Shown: positions 17,248-25,737 of the stretch, piece after piece
Layout of the letters: every line of letters starts with the position of its first letter
How positions within the stretch are numbered: position 1 is the first letter of the stretch
From: an uncultured bacterium
GTDB lineage: Bacteria > Verrucomicrobiota > Lentisphaeria > Victivallales > UBA1829
Direction: 5' to 3'
Length of the DNA: 64,000 bases
NCBI GenBank assembly: GCA_949292215.1
Contig: CASEYW010000031.1
Location: forward strand, 36,663-100,662
Notes under the pieces: generated by a model
What the model was told of the DNA's origin: nothing
The model's database searches: none
What the model saw: only the letters and a program-made list of their open reading frames with translations
Program-made: the position numbers and the translations under genes

Positions 17248-18611
17248 AAACGCTCGAAACGGAAATCCTGATTGTCGGAGGCGGACTCGCCGGCAGAAAC
17301 GCCGCAATGGAACTTCGTGAAATTGCGCCCGATCTCCGGTTCCTCCTGCTTGATGCGGGCGGTGCAGCCTCCACAGAAATCATGGGATTCTCCGCACCGG
17401 TCCATCCGGCAGACTCCCCGGAACTCTTTCTCCGGGATATTCTCGTCTCTGGCGGCGGACTCTCCGATCCACAGCTCGCACGGACACTCGCGGAACGGGC
17501 GCTCCCGGAACTGAAACGCCTTGAACATTACGGCATCTGTTTTGATAAAACAACGGACGGAGCCTTCGATCCCGTAAACGCGCTCGGCTCCACCTGCCCC
17601 CGAGTCGTGCACAGCGGCACAACAACCGGAAAACAGGCGATGCGTCTTCTCAAAACAGACGCAATCAAGCAGAGAATTGTTCGACTGCTGACAACCGATG
17701 GAATCATCAGCGGAGCCTTGGCCGCAGACGGAACCCTGATCTCCACCAAAGCCGTCATTCTTGCGGGCGGCGGTTTCGCCGGGCTCTGGAAATTCAACAC
17801 CTGGAGCCGAAATCTGCGGGGAGACTGTCTCATTCTCGCAGCCGATGCCGGTGCGGAACTGACCGGGCTCGGATGCGTTCAATTCGAACCAACCGTCACA
17901 GTCTTCCCGGAAGAAAACGCTGGGTTCCCGGTCATTACAACGCTGCTTCATGAAGGCGCGTGCCTGCGGAACCGTAAGGGGCAATCCCTTCTCTCCCCGG
18001 AAGAAGCTCTTCCCCGGAAAAGCGAACTGGCAAAACTCATTTTACGGGAAATCAACGCAGGAAATGCCCTGCCGCATGGAGGGATTCTCTACGATTTTTC
18101 CGGAGTCGAAGAAAAAAACTTCTCCCGGAAATACCCCGAATATGATGCTAAATTCAGACGGATTCAACCGGATTTTCGACAATTGTCCTTTGAAGTGAAA
18201 CCGGGCGCCCATACCACGCTTGGAGGAATTCGGGTCAATGACCGATGCGAAACCGGCATCCCGGGACTCTTTGCCGCAGGAGAAAGCGTCGGAGGTATCC
18301 ACGGACGCGACCGGATCGGCGGCAATGCGGGGCTCGAAGTCTTCGTGTTCGGGCGGATCGCCGGAAAAAGCGCAGCAGATTACGTCCGTAATGCAAAACG
18401 GGCCCTTCCCCCGAATGACGGTTTTCACGTCTCAACGACTCCGGAAAAGTTTCTCCGGGAAGTCGCCGCAATTCTCGACGCCAGCTTCGATCCGCTCAAA
18501 GAACCGGACAAACTCCGGAAAGGAATCGCACGCCTGGAATCCCTTCCCCGCTTCCCGCACGTTCGGCTGGCAATTGCTGCGGCAAACGATGCTCTGAACC
18601 ATCCGGAATAA
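17244..18611 (+). CDS. FAD-dependent fumarate-reductase/succinate-dehydrogenase-like flavoprotein
   Basis: The 455-residue flavoprotein starts with the FAD loop ILIVGGGLAGRNAAMEL and ends with the family's FAD-binding block GIPGLFAAGESVGGIHGRDRIGGNAGLEVFVFG. A central TTLGGIRVND matches the FAD_binding_2 pattern. It has no Tat or lipoprotein signal and no cytochrome or iron-sulfur partner nearby, so it is a soluble oxidoreductase; the substrate may be an unsaturated or keto acid made by the dehydratase. The ATG at 17244 overlaps the dehydratase stop (ATGA), so an upstream reading at 17151 inside that gene is rejected. Confidence 0.8.
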   Translation: MKTLETEILIVGGGLAGRNAAMELREIAPDLRFLLLDAGGAASTEIMGFSAPVHPADSPELFLRDILVSGGGLSDPQLARTLAERALPELKRLEHYGICFDKTTDGAFDPVNALGSTCPRVVHSGTTTGKQAMRLLKTDAIKQRIVRLLTTDGIISGALAADGTLISTKAVILAGGGFAGLWKFNTWSRNLRGDCLILAADAGAELTGLGCVQFEPTVTVFPEENAGFPVITTLLHEGACLRNRKGQSLLSPEEALPRKSELAKLILREINAGNALPHGGILYDFSGVEEKNFSRKYPEYDAKFRRIQPDFRQLSFEVKPGAHTTLGGIRVNDRCETGIPGLFAAGESVGGIHGRDRIGGNAGLEVFVFGRIAGKSAADYVRNAKRALPPNDGFHVSTTPEKFLREVAAILDASFDPLKEPDKLRKGIARLESLPRFPHVRLAIAAANDALNHPE

Positions 18612-18775
18612 TGGAAGAATGTTCCTGAATCATCACTCCGGGCAAAATTTCCGGAAAAAGGAGGAGTGTTCTGTCTCTGCCTGTCAGAAAACAAGATATT
18701 TCAAAAAAAAACCGGATTCCTGCTTGCATTTTCTGAAAATGAATGTATTGTAATGCCATCTCGAAAATAAGAGAT

Positions 18776-18851
18776 GCGCCCATAGCTCAGTCGGTAGAGC
18801 AAATGACTCTTAATCATTGGGTCCAAGGTTCGAGTCCTTGTGGGCGCACCA
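18776..18851 (+). tRNA. tRNA-Lys (anticodon CTT)
   Basis: A 76-nt cloverleaf: acceptor stem GCGCCCA pairs with TGGGCGC, D arm TAGCTCAGTCGGTAGAGC, anticodon stem AATGA/TCATT with loop CTCTTAA (anticodon CTT), T arm AAGGTTCGAGTCCTT, and an encoded ACCA 3' end. A possible promoter (TTGCAT, 16 bp, TATTGT) lies about 50 bp upstream. Confidence 0.97.
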
Positions 18852-18868
18852 TTTCATCTGTTTTTTCC

Positions 18869-18890
18869 GACCGGTTTCCGGTCTTTTTTT
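18869..18890 (+). terminator. Terminator after tRNA-Lys
   Basis: GACCGG, TTT, CCGGTC (18869-18883), then seven T. The following 200 bp up to the fucosidase stop at 19097 show no gene. Confidence 0.8.
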
Positions 18891-19096
18891 ATTTCAGATT
18901 CGATTCAACCCGGAATCTTCCGTTTTCCAGCAGGAGAGGCGGGATACTCCCTTTCCTGTTTTGTGCAGTGAATCAGGTTGCCCGTCATCAAAAGAGAAGT
19001 CAGAGAGTTCCCGAGCGAGAAGAAGGAGTGTTGCAGAGAATCCGTGTTGCGTTCTGTTTCATGAACAGGCAAAAAACGAATTCTGCGGAATAAATT

Positions 19097-20806
19097 TCAC
19101 GAATTCAATCGCAGAGCCAGATAAATCAAGTTGAGTGTGCGATGGTCTTTTTCATCCTCGGCGGCCGTGTTGAGAGCCGTTCCGGATTCCGGCATTTTCG
19201 TCACTTCAAAAGACAGCGAGTGGATTCCGTTCTCCTTCAGATGCAAATGTCCCAGACAGGATACGGTTTCCGGGTGATAGTGTCTCTGTAAATTGTCAAG
19301 CAGATGATCCTCCTGCAACTCGTTCTCAAGAGTCGTTCCATCACAACAGACTTTCACTCGTATCCCCGGAATCCAGCTGCAGCTCCAGTGCCGTGTGGTA
19401 AGAGCTTCAAGAGAATACTCCCCCGCCGGAGCTTCAAACCGCCAGGACAGCCCCCCGCAATGCGGACGCAGATTCAGCGGGAGACCTCTTCCGTCAAGAG
19501 CAACATCCCCGTCACACTCGGCTCTGCCGCTCAGCAGAATCACATCTCCTTGAGAATCGGGCCGAAGGGCCGAATCAAAGAGGCATGGACCATCAAGAGT
19601 CACTTCAATCACGGAAAAATACCTGGAAGGAGGCGTTCCCGGAAGACCGGAAATCCGAATCACATTGCCATCCCTGGAAACCGCCGGAATTACATCGGAA
19701 CCGGGAATTCGAGCGGAAATCACGGAATTAAGCACCCCTTTGAGAACAAAGCTCCCCTCTTCCGGCCATTTCTCGAGAATGAGAAACAGGCGATTGCCAT
19801 TGCAAGTGGCCAATCCCCACTCGCATGGAGAAGCAAACGCTGCCGCGGAAGCTCCGTAAACAGCTTCGCCGTTGACAGCCAGCCAGTCGCCGATTTCCTC
19901 CAGACGCTCAACCGCTTCCCGGGGAATATCTCCGAGAGCATCCGGACCGACATTCAAAAGATAGTTGCAGCCGTTGGAAACAGAACGCAGCAGAGAATAG
20001 AGCAGATCCCGTGTGCTCTTCCACTCATGATCGTCGGATTTGAATCCCCATGTGTGGTTCATGGTGGCAGGAACTTCACCATTGAGATTACTCGGACAGT
20101 AGGGAAATTCATTATCGCCCAGAACGGCGTAGTCGCCGAATCCATTTCCGACCCGGTCGCAGACCAGCGTTTCCGGCTGAAGGGAGTGAACGAGTTCATA
20201 AAAATCTCTGGAATCCTGTTCCGTTGAATCCGTCGGCGTATCGAACCAGACCAGTCCGACCGGCCCATAGTGTGTCAGCAATTCACGAATCTGCGGCAAG
20301 GCTTTGTTTTCGCAATAGCGGCGAAAATGAAATCCGCGTTTTCCGATCGGCTCCGGGAATTGCCCGGGCCACTCATTCCATGCGCCGTCGGGTTCATGCC
20401 AGTCCTGACGCTGAGAATAGTAAATGCAGAATCTGACACCATGCCGGGCACAGGCTTCCGAAAGCTCCTTGACGACATCGCGTTTGAACGGAGATGATTT
20501 CATAATGGTAAAATCACTTGCCGCACTGTCGAACAAGGCGAATCCGTCATGATGCTTGGCTGTCAGCACCAGATATTTCATTCCCGCGCGGGCGGCAAGC
20601 GCCGCCCATTCATCCGCATTGAAATGAATCGGAAGGAATCCTTTTCCAAGTTTTTCATATTCTGCGGCAGGGATTTGCGCAAAACGCATGATCTGTTCCC
20701 CGATTCCCCTGACCGCCTTTCCATTCCAGCGTCCCGCGGGAATCGCGTAGAGCCCCCAGTGGATGAACATCCCGAAACGGGCATTGTGAAACCAGCTTTG
20801 GTCCAT
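19097..20806 (-). CDS. Alpha-L-fucosidase, GH29 (copy B, cytoplasmic)
   Basis: The 569-residue protein begins with the GH29 opening FHNARFGMFIHWGLYAIPAG, has YLVLTAKHHDGFALFDS (substrate His pair) and LVWFDTPTD, where the Asp is at the nucleophile position, then FPYCPSNLNGEVPATMNHTWGF and LLYSLLRSVSNGCNYLLNVGPDALGDIP. A C-terminal region of about 190 residues resembles a beta-sandwich. There is no signal peptide, so it should act on imported oligosaccharides in the cytoplasm. It is the last gene of the PL8/GH29 operon, 22 bp after the F5/8C protein. Confidence 0.92.
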   Translation of the reverse strand: MDQSWFHNARFGMFIHWGLYAIPAGRWNGKAVRGIGEQIMRFAQIPAAEYEKLGKGFLPIHFNADEWAALAARAGMKYLVLTAKHHDGFALFDSAASDFTIMKSSPFKRDVVKELSEACARHGVRFCIYYSQRQDWHEPDGAWNEWPGQFPEPIGKRGFHFRRYCENKALPQIRELLTHYGPVGLVWFDTPTDSTEQDSRDFYELVHSLQPETLVCDRVGNGFGDYAVLGDNEFPYCPSNLNGEVPATMNHTWGFKSDDHEWKSTRDLLYSLLRSVSNGCNYLLNVGPDALGDIPREAVERLEEIGDWLAVNGEAVYGASAAAFASPCEWGLATCNGNRLFLILEKWPEEGSFVLKGVLNSVISARIPGSDVIPAVSRDGNVIRISGLPGTPPSRYFSVIEVTLDGPCLFDSALRPDSQGDVILLSGRAECDGDVALDGRGLPLNLRPHCGGLSWRFEAPAGEYSLEALTTRHWSCSWIPGIRVKVCCDGTTLENELQEDHLLDNLQRHYHPETVSCLGHLHLKENGIHSLSFEVTKMPESGTALNTAAEDEKDHRTLNLIYLALRLNS

Positions 20807-20828
20807 GACAAAATATCCTGCGGTATCG

Positions 20829-21656
20829 CTATTTTACAATCAGTTCTGAAGGTGCGCTTCTGTATGAGGTCTGAACCTCGATTTTCAGATAACGAGCCTT
20901 CCGTTTCGGAAATTCAAGCATCTGCTCGCTGGAAAGATTTGCTTTTTCGCCAGCTTTGTTCCAGTTTTTCCCATCCGAGGAAGAGAATACTGCAAGTTTG
21001 CCCAAAGGCGATGCGCAGCAGAATCCGATGGAGGAGACTTCTTTCTCCTCGCCGAGATCAAGTTTCAGCGTGGAACCTTTGTACGCGCTGTAGTGACTTC
21101 CACGCGGCATGGAATTTCCATCCACCAGGAATTTCGGAGAGAAACGCCAGTTCGTTGCCTCGCCGGTCTCATCAATGGTACAGAAAGTTGCAAGATTGAC
21201 CGGTACATCGGGGATAAAGGCGGCCATTTCCGAAACACTGATTGCCTGCTTTTTATCAGCAGCCCCTCGGAGATTCAGGCGAATCCCCTTCACAGAAACA
21301 GGCTCAGGCAGATACAGCGAAAGCATGCCGTTTCCGCATGTGGACTTCATAGTGCCGAGCCCTTTCCAGGTTGTCCCGTCCTCCGAGACTTCAGCCTTGC
21401 CTCCCGCTAGATTGGCTCCGAACAATGTAATTGCCTGGATTTGCGACGTTTCCGGGAGACGGCATGTCAGAGTTGCTGTGGCATCTTCTTTGGTATAGCT
21501 CTGCCAGCGGGTATCCATTTTGCCGTCGAAAGCCTTCGGCACCTCCTTCGGATACGCGGTTGCACTCCAGGTTCCCGAGGCGAAAAGATTTTCCGCAGCT
21601 GAGACTCCTGCTGCGGTCAGCAGGACGGTAATCATGGTGAAAAACGATTTGTTCAT
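20829..21656 (-). CDS. Secreted tandem F5/8-type C (discoidin/CBM32-like) protein
   Basis: The 275-residue protein has a signal peptide (MNKSFFTMITVLLTAAGVSA, cleavage near 21) and two discoidin-like modules: about 23-140 (FDGKMDTRWQSYTKEDATATL) and 145-275 (FLVDGNSMPRGSHYSAYKGSTLKLDLG, VFSSSDGKNWNKAGEKA). No catalytic domain follows, so it is a free-standing sugar-binding protein of the periplasm or cell exterior. It lies between two fucosidase genes and may bind fucosylated or other branched glycans for capture; the ligand is inference. Confidence 0.8.
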   Translation of the reverse strand: MNKSFFTMITVLLTAAGVSAAENLFASGTWSATAYPKEVPKAFDGKMDTRWQSYTKEDATATLTCRLPETSQIQAITLFGANLAGGKAEVSEDGTTWKGLGTMKSTCGNGMLSLYLPEPVSVKGIRLNLRGAADKKQAISVSEMAAFIPDVPVNLATFCTIDETGEATNWRFSPKFLVDGNSMPRGSHYSAYKGSTLKLDLGEEKEVSSIGFCCASPLGKLAVFSSSDGKNWNKAGEKANLSSEQMLEFPKRKARYLKIEVQTSYRSAPSELIVK

Positions 21657-21684
21657 TGTCTGGATTCCTTTCCAAGTAGTTGAG

Positions 21685-22959
21685 TCAGCAGATTACTTTT
21701 ACGACCGGCAAGTCGATGAGGGATGCTTCCGGCGGGAGTTCGAGAATCAGTTGTCCGCCATCCCATGAGAACGGAATGGCCTCTCTTGATTCCAGAATGC
21801 AGGCGGAGTGGGGCTTCCGCTCAATTCCGGTAACGATGATGCGTCTGTCATGAGGCAGTGTCATCAGATGGCAGTAAAGCGAACCATCCTTTCCGCGGGT
21901 GATCCGCCCCCATTCGGGTTCCGGAAGACCGGATGATGCGGTACCGTAAATTGCTTCTCCGTTAACTGCGAGCCATGCACCGACTTCCCGGAGTCTGCGG
22001 ATGGAAGCCCCCGGAATGGCACCGCTTGGAAGCGGTCCGATATTCAACTGGTAATTCCCGTTTTTCGAAGCATTCGAAATCAGATTGCAGAGCAGTTCCC
22101 GGGAGGATTTCCATTTGAAATCAAGTTTGCTGTATCCCCAGGATTCGTTGAAGGTGCCGCTGGTTTCCCAGGGACGGCTGATGGTTTCCGCAGGGAATGT
22201 GTTATCCAGCATGGAGAGATAGTCGACTGCGGCATTGTCCCCGTCCGGATGATTCCATGTCACACCGATCCGGCTGTTGAGAATGCCGCCGCGCGAATGG
22301 ATGAGATCCATCAGGCGCTCCAGGCGCTCCGGAGTCAGCAAAGGACTCTTTGCCCAGCAGTCAAGCCAGAAGAGACGAATGCCGTAATTGTCAAGCAGTT
22401 CGCGAATCTGGGGAAGACATTTTCCCGAGAAATATTCCTCATATGCCTGCTGTGACGGCTGAACAACTTCTGGATCGCCCGGAATCGCCGGCCAGTGCGG
22501 CTTTCCTCCGCCCGCCTCATGCCAGTCCAGCCAGTGGGAATAGTATGCACCGAAGAGAATCCCCTCCCGATCGCATGCCCGTTTGAATTCTCCGATCAGA
22601 TCGCGTCCGAACGGTGTTTTTCTGACAACATTGTAGTCACTGACCGCGGAATCATACATGGCGAATCCGTCATGATGCTTCGTTGTAATCACAACATACC
22701 CAGCCCCGGCATTCCGGATTTCCCGAGCCCATTCGGCAGGATCGAATTCTTCCGCGGTGAATTTGTCTGCCAGCGCATCATATTCCTCATCCGGAATCGG
22801 TCCGCCGTCCGGCCAGAGCGCCTGATATTTGATCCATTCAGCATAAGCGTTGCGCCCCTGCGCTTTCCCTTTCCAGACTCCGCCGGGAATGGAGTAGAGG
22901 CCATAGTGAATGAAAATGCCGAACCGTCGGTTTGTGAATTGCTGCAACAGCTCTTCCAT
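21685..22959 (-). CDS. Alpha-L-fucosidase, GH29 (copy A, cytoplasmic)
   Basis: The protein has 424 residues from this start: NRRFGIFIHYGLYSIPGGVW, YVVITTKHHDGFAMYDS and FWLDCWAKSP (Asp at the nucleophile position), then ESWGYSKLDFKWKSSRELLCNLI and NYQLNIGPLPSGAIPG. It is shorter than copy B because it lacks most of the C-terminal sandwich. No signal peptide. Two in-frame ATG codons exist; GGAG lies one base before the first (22968) but about 10 before the second (22959), so the second is used. The pair of cytoplasmic fucosidases suggests two different fucosyl linkages or acceptors. Confidence 0.9.
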   Translation of the reverse strand: MEELLQQFTNRRFGIFIHYGLYSIPGGVWKGKAQGRNAYAEWIKYQALWPDGGPIPDEEYDALADKFTAEEFDPAEWAREIRNAGAGYVVITTKHHDGFAMYDSAVSDYNVVRKTPFGRDLIGEFKRACDREGILFGAYYSHWLDWHEAGGGKPHWPAIPGDPEVVQPSQQAYEEYFSGKCLPQIRELLDNYGIRLFWLDCWAKSPLLTPERLERLMDLIHSRGGILNSRIGVTWNHPDGDNAAVDYLSMLDNTFPAETISRPWETSGTFNESWGYSKLDFKWKSSRELLCNLISNASKNGNYQLNIGPLPSGAIPGASIRRLREVGAWLAVNGEAIYGTASSGLPEPEWGRITRGKDGSLYCHLMTLPHDRRIIVTGIERKPHSACILESREAIPFSWDGGQLILELPPEASLIDLPVVKVIC

Positions 22960-22974
22960 AAGAAACATTCTCCT

Positions 22975-25737
22975 TTATTTTTTCGGTACAATGATTGTGT
23001 TGCCAAGGGGATAACGCGGATCAACATGGACAGGGGCCGCACCGGTCAGTTTGATTCTCAACGGGGATCGGTCCGCCGGATCACTGACGGATACGCTCAG
23101 TTCATAACCATTCTCCAGCTCTCGAATGCCAATAAACGCCGGCCGACTGACCGATTCCAGCGGTTTCGGATAAGTCCCGGGAGCAAAAACCACATATCCC
23201 GTTGTCTTCGTTCTGTCGTCACGGACGGCGTGAACAACCCTGTCGAACCGCAGGACTTTCATCTGCGGATCAGCCGCAAACGTCCGAGCTCCGCTCCGGT
23301 CTGTATTTACAAGGATAGTATAAGCACAGCTTTTTCCCTGTGGATTGCGTCCGTGGTCAACATAGGCGAGAGCAAATTCTCCCCGGGTGGGAGTGTAATA
23401 CTTCGCGTTGTCTTCATATTTCTTTTCACGGAACGATTTGGAAGCCATGTCCTTCAACGGATCGCTGCCGGGATCTTTCAGGTAACGTTTGTAGAAATAA
23501 GTCCAGCTTTGAGGACCTGTCTGAAATTTGATTTGAGGAGCTCCTTTCCAAATCCGGTAACTGTTGCCGAGATTGTCGCCGAGCAGAGAGTCCTCTCGCC
23601 AGGCGGAAATGCCTTTCCTGCCGGGAATCTGCTGGAAGATTGTCGTCACGGCGCTGTCTCCGGAAGAGTTCCCGGGGCGGGGATTGGCTTTGAAGATATC
23701 GCTGACAGTGATGGTGATTCTGTCACCGAAGAAAAAAATCCCCTGTTTGAAATTCACGTCATTTCCGGTAAAGTTCATTCCCCATACGCCATTGCCTTCC
23801 GGAAGCGTGACTCCGCCGGCAAAATTGTTCCCATTGCCGTACATGGTATAGCCTTCGAAAATTTCGGCAGGAGTCCGAATTACGGAGGTTGCACCGGGAA
23901 TATGATTCCAGTTCCAGCCCTCGGGACGGAAGGCGTCTTCACCATCAATGGACAGGAACAGAGAACCATTACGGCAGTTGCGTCCGTAGTTGTTGTTCTC
24001 CAGCCAGCCGTAAATCTCCAGTCCCCGGTAAGACGCCAGCATTCCGGCGGCAGTTGCCACGGCATTGCCCTTGCGGTGAACGGCCAGCGCAGCGAGATTG
24101 AGACTCAGATGCCCTTCCATCGGCAGAGGAGTCAGCCCTTCCGCAAGAAAACGCTCACTTTCCCGGGTTTTCCGTCCGTTGAGAGCGCTCAGATAGAGAC
24201 GCGCCATCCGGCGGTCCGGAGTATCGATCTTCGAAAGAAGCAAAGCGATTTCGCTGCCGTCGATTTTCAGCCGGTCTCCCGCCCGCATGGGAAGATTGAT
24301 CGGAGTCTTTCCGTGATCCAGCTGGAAATTCAGAGCAAAGGCGTAACGATACAATTTCTGACGGCTCTTTTCTGAAATAGCGAACTCCGTTCTTTCCAAA
24401 GGAAGAAGCTGAAACTCAATCAGAGCGGGTATGGCATAACTTCCATAAGCAAGATGATGTCCTCCATGATGATGCACGGAGCCGTCATCGCCCAGCGGCA
24501 AAGGGGACGCTATGGAAAGATCATAGAATCGTTTCAAGGCACGGAAACGCTGATAGCGTTCCGCCGGGTCTGCCATCATCGCAATGCAGAGCGGCAGCTG
24601 AGACGTGTAGTTGAAGTAGAAATCGCAATTCCCCTGGGGCGATTCCGTCATCATTTCCTTTCCGCCGGAAAACCAGGCGGCCGCTTTTGCCATCTCGTCG
24701 AGAAGCCCGGCCCGTTTCAGATCCTTCTGAAGTGCATGAACCGCAGGAGGCCAGTGGCGCCAGCCGTACCCGTTGCCAATCCATCCGAGATTTCCATTGC
24801 CCTCGGTATATCCCTGAACAAGCAGATAACGGCAAAGTCGTATTCCGACCTCCGCGGCGCGCCTGCGTTCCGCGCCCTTGAGACGGGGCAGAAGAAACTG
24901 AATTTTACGAAACAGAGGAAGCAGTTTCTGTTTAAAGTCAATGGCTCCGCGAACAGGCAGCGGAATGGTATTCTTGAATCCGAATTCCAATGCAGGACCG
25001 GAACCGTTTTCAGCAATACCCAGAGCGGAAAATTCGTCTTCCAGCTTTTCCACACTGTCGCAGGGCAGTGGCGAACTGTGGATGAGCGGATGACGGAAAC
25101 GTTCCGTCACCAGCTTCAAATCCGATGCTCCCTGTTTGGAAATCTTCATCTCGGGAAGGAATCCGGGAAGATACGGACGGTTGTGTGCAATGTCGTGACT
25201 GCTGAACACGGTTTTCTCTGGCGGAAGTTTCAGAATATCCTTGTTTCCGATCCACGGCTGGACGCTGTCGGCATGCCAGGCATTGGTCACATAAACAGGC
25301 CGCAGTTCATCAATCCGGGCAGAGCCGGCTTTCGGGGGAGCAGTCAGGACCATGCGGTTGAATCTGGTTCCCGGCGCGATTTCCAGATCGGCAAAACGCC
25401 CACCCAGCGGACGCCAGTGTTTGAAATCCAGATTGTACCATACTCTGCCGAGCAGCTTCTTCCCATGGAAAAATTCAACTTGAAGACGCTTTCCGCACGG
25501 CGTTTCATTGTAGAACCACATACCGAACGCGCCGTTTTTTCCGGGAACGGAAACGGTCGGAAACTGTACTTCCAGTTTTCCACCGGGGTTCCACTTCCAG
25601 AGTTGAGAAGAAGGCGAGGTTTTGAAATGGTCACGGGCTTCTGCAGTTTCACCATTTTCCGCACGCCAGGTTGGATTTTCCCCCGTTGCTCCAAGAGCTG
25701 CCAAAAGCAGCGGGAAAATAAGAAAACGAATCCTCAT
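22975..25737 (-). CDS. Polysaccharide lyase, chondroitin ABC lyase-like (PL8), copy B
   Basis: The 920-residue secreted protein starts with a signal peptide (MRIRFLIFPLLLAALGATG). Domain order matches chondroitinase ABC I: N-terminal beta-sandwich, alpha-toroid with HHLAYGSYAIPAL (His427 and Tyr434 at the spacing of the catalytic His501/Tyr508 of the Proteus enzyme), central sandwich with LEIYGWLENNNYGRN and EGWNWNHIPGATSVI, and a C-terminal sandwich (FALAYVDHGRNPQGKSCAYTI). It would cleave glycosaminoglycan-like chains by beta-elimination outside the cell. The ATG overlaps the stop of copy A (ATGA, 25734-25737). Exact substrate unknown. Confidence 0.88.
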   Translation of the reverse strand: MRIRFLIFPLLLAALGATGENPTWRAENGETAEARDHFKTSPSSQLWKWNPGGKLEVQFPTVSVPGKNGAFGMWFYNETPCGKRLQVEFFHGKKLLGRVWYNLDFKHWRPLGGRFADLEIAPGTRFNRMVLTAPPKAGSARIDELRPVYVTNAWHADSVQPWIGNKDILKLPPEKTVFSSHDIAHNRPYLPGFLPEMKISKQGASDLKLVTERFRHPLIHSSPLPCDSVEKLEDEFSALGIAENGSGPALEFGFKNTIPLPVRGAIDFKQKLLPLFRKIQFLLPRLKGAERRRAAEVGIRLCRYLLVQGYTEGNGNLGWIGNGYGWRHWPPAVHALQKDLKRAGLLDEMAKAAAWFSGGKEMMTESPQGNCDFYFNYTSQLPLCIAMMADPAERYQRFRALKRFYDLSIASPLPLGDDGSVHHHGGHHLAYGSYAIPALIEFQLLPLERTEFAISEKSRQKLYRYAFALNFQLDHGKTPINLPMRAGDRLKIDGSEIALLLSKIDTPDRRMARLYLSALNGRKTRESERFLAEGLTPLPMEGHLSLNLAALAVHRKGNAVATAAGMLASYRGLEIYGWLENNNYGRNCRNGSLFLSIDGEDAFRPEGWNWNHIPGATSVIRTPAEIFEGYTMYGNGNNFAGGVTLPEGNGVWGMNFTGNDVNFKQGIFFFGDRITITVSDIFKANPRPGNSSGDSAVTTIFQQIPGRKGISAWREDSLLGDNLGNSYRIWKGAPQIKFQTGPQSWTYFYKRYLKDPGSDPLKDMASKSFREKKYEDNAKYYTPTRGEFALAYVDHGRNPQGKSCAYTILVNTDRSGARTFAADPQMKVLRFDRVVHAVRDDRTKTTGYVVFAPGTYPKPLESVSRPAFIGIRELENGYELSVSVSDPADRSPLRIKLTGAAPVHVDPRYPLGNTIIVPKK

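Noticed and set aside
18776..18851. tRNA as an integration site for a mobile island
   Set aside because: No integrase gene, no duplicated tRNA 3' end seen nearby and flanking genes are metabolic.
22495..24375. 626-codon plus-strand frame
   Set aside because: Antisense to the GH29 and PL8 genes; a by-product of codon bias in the real genes.
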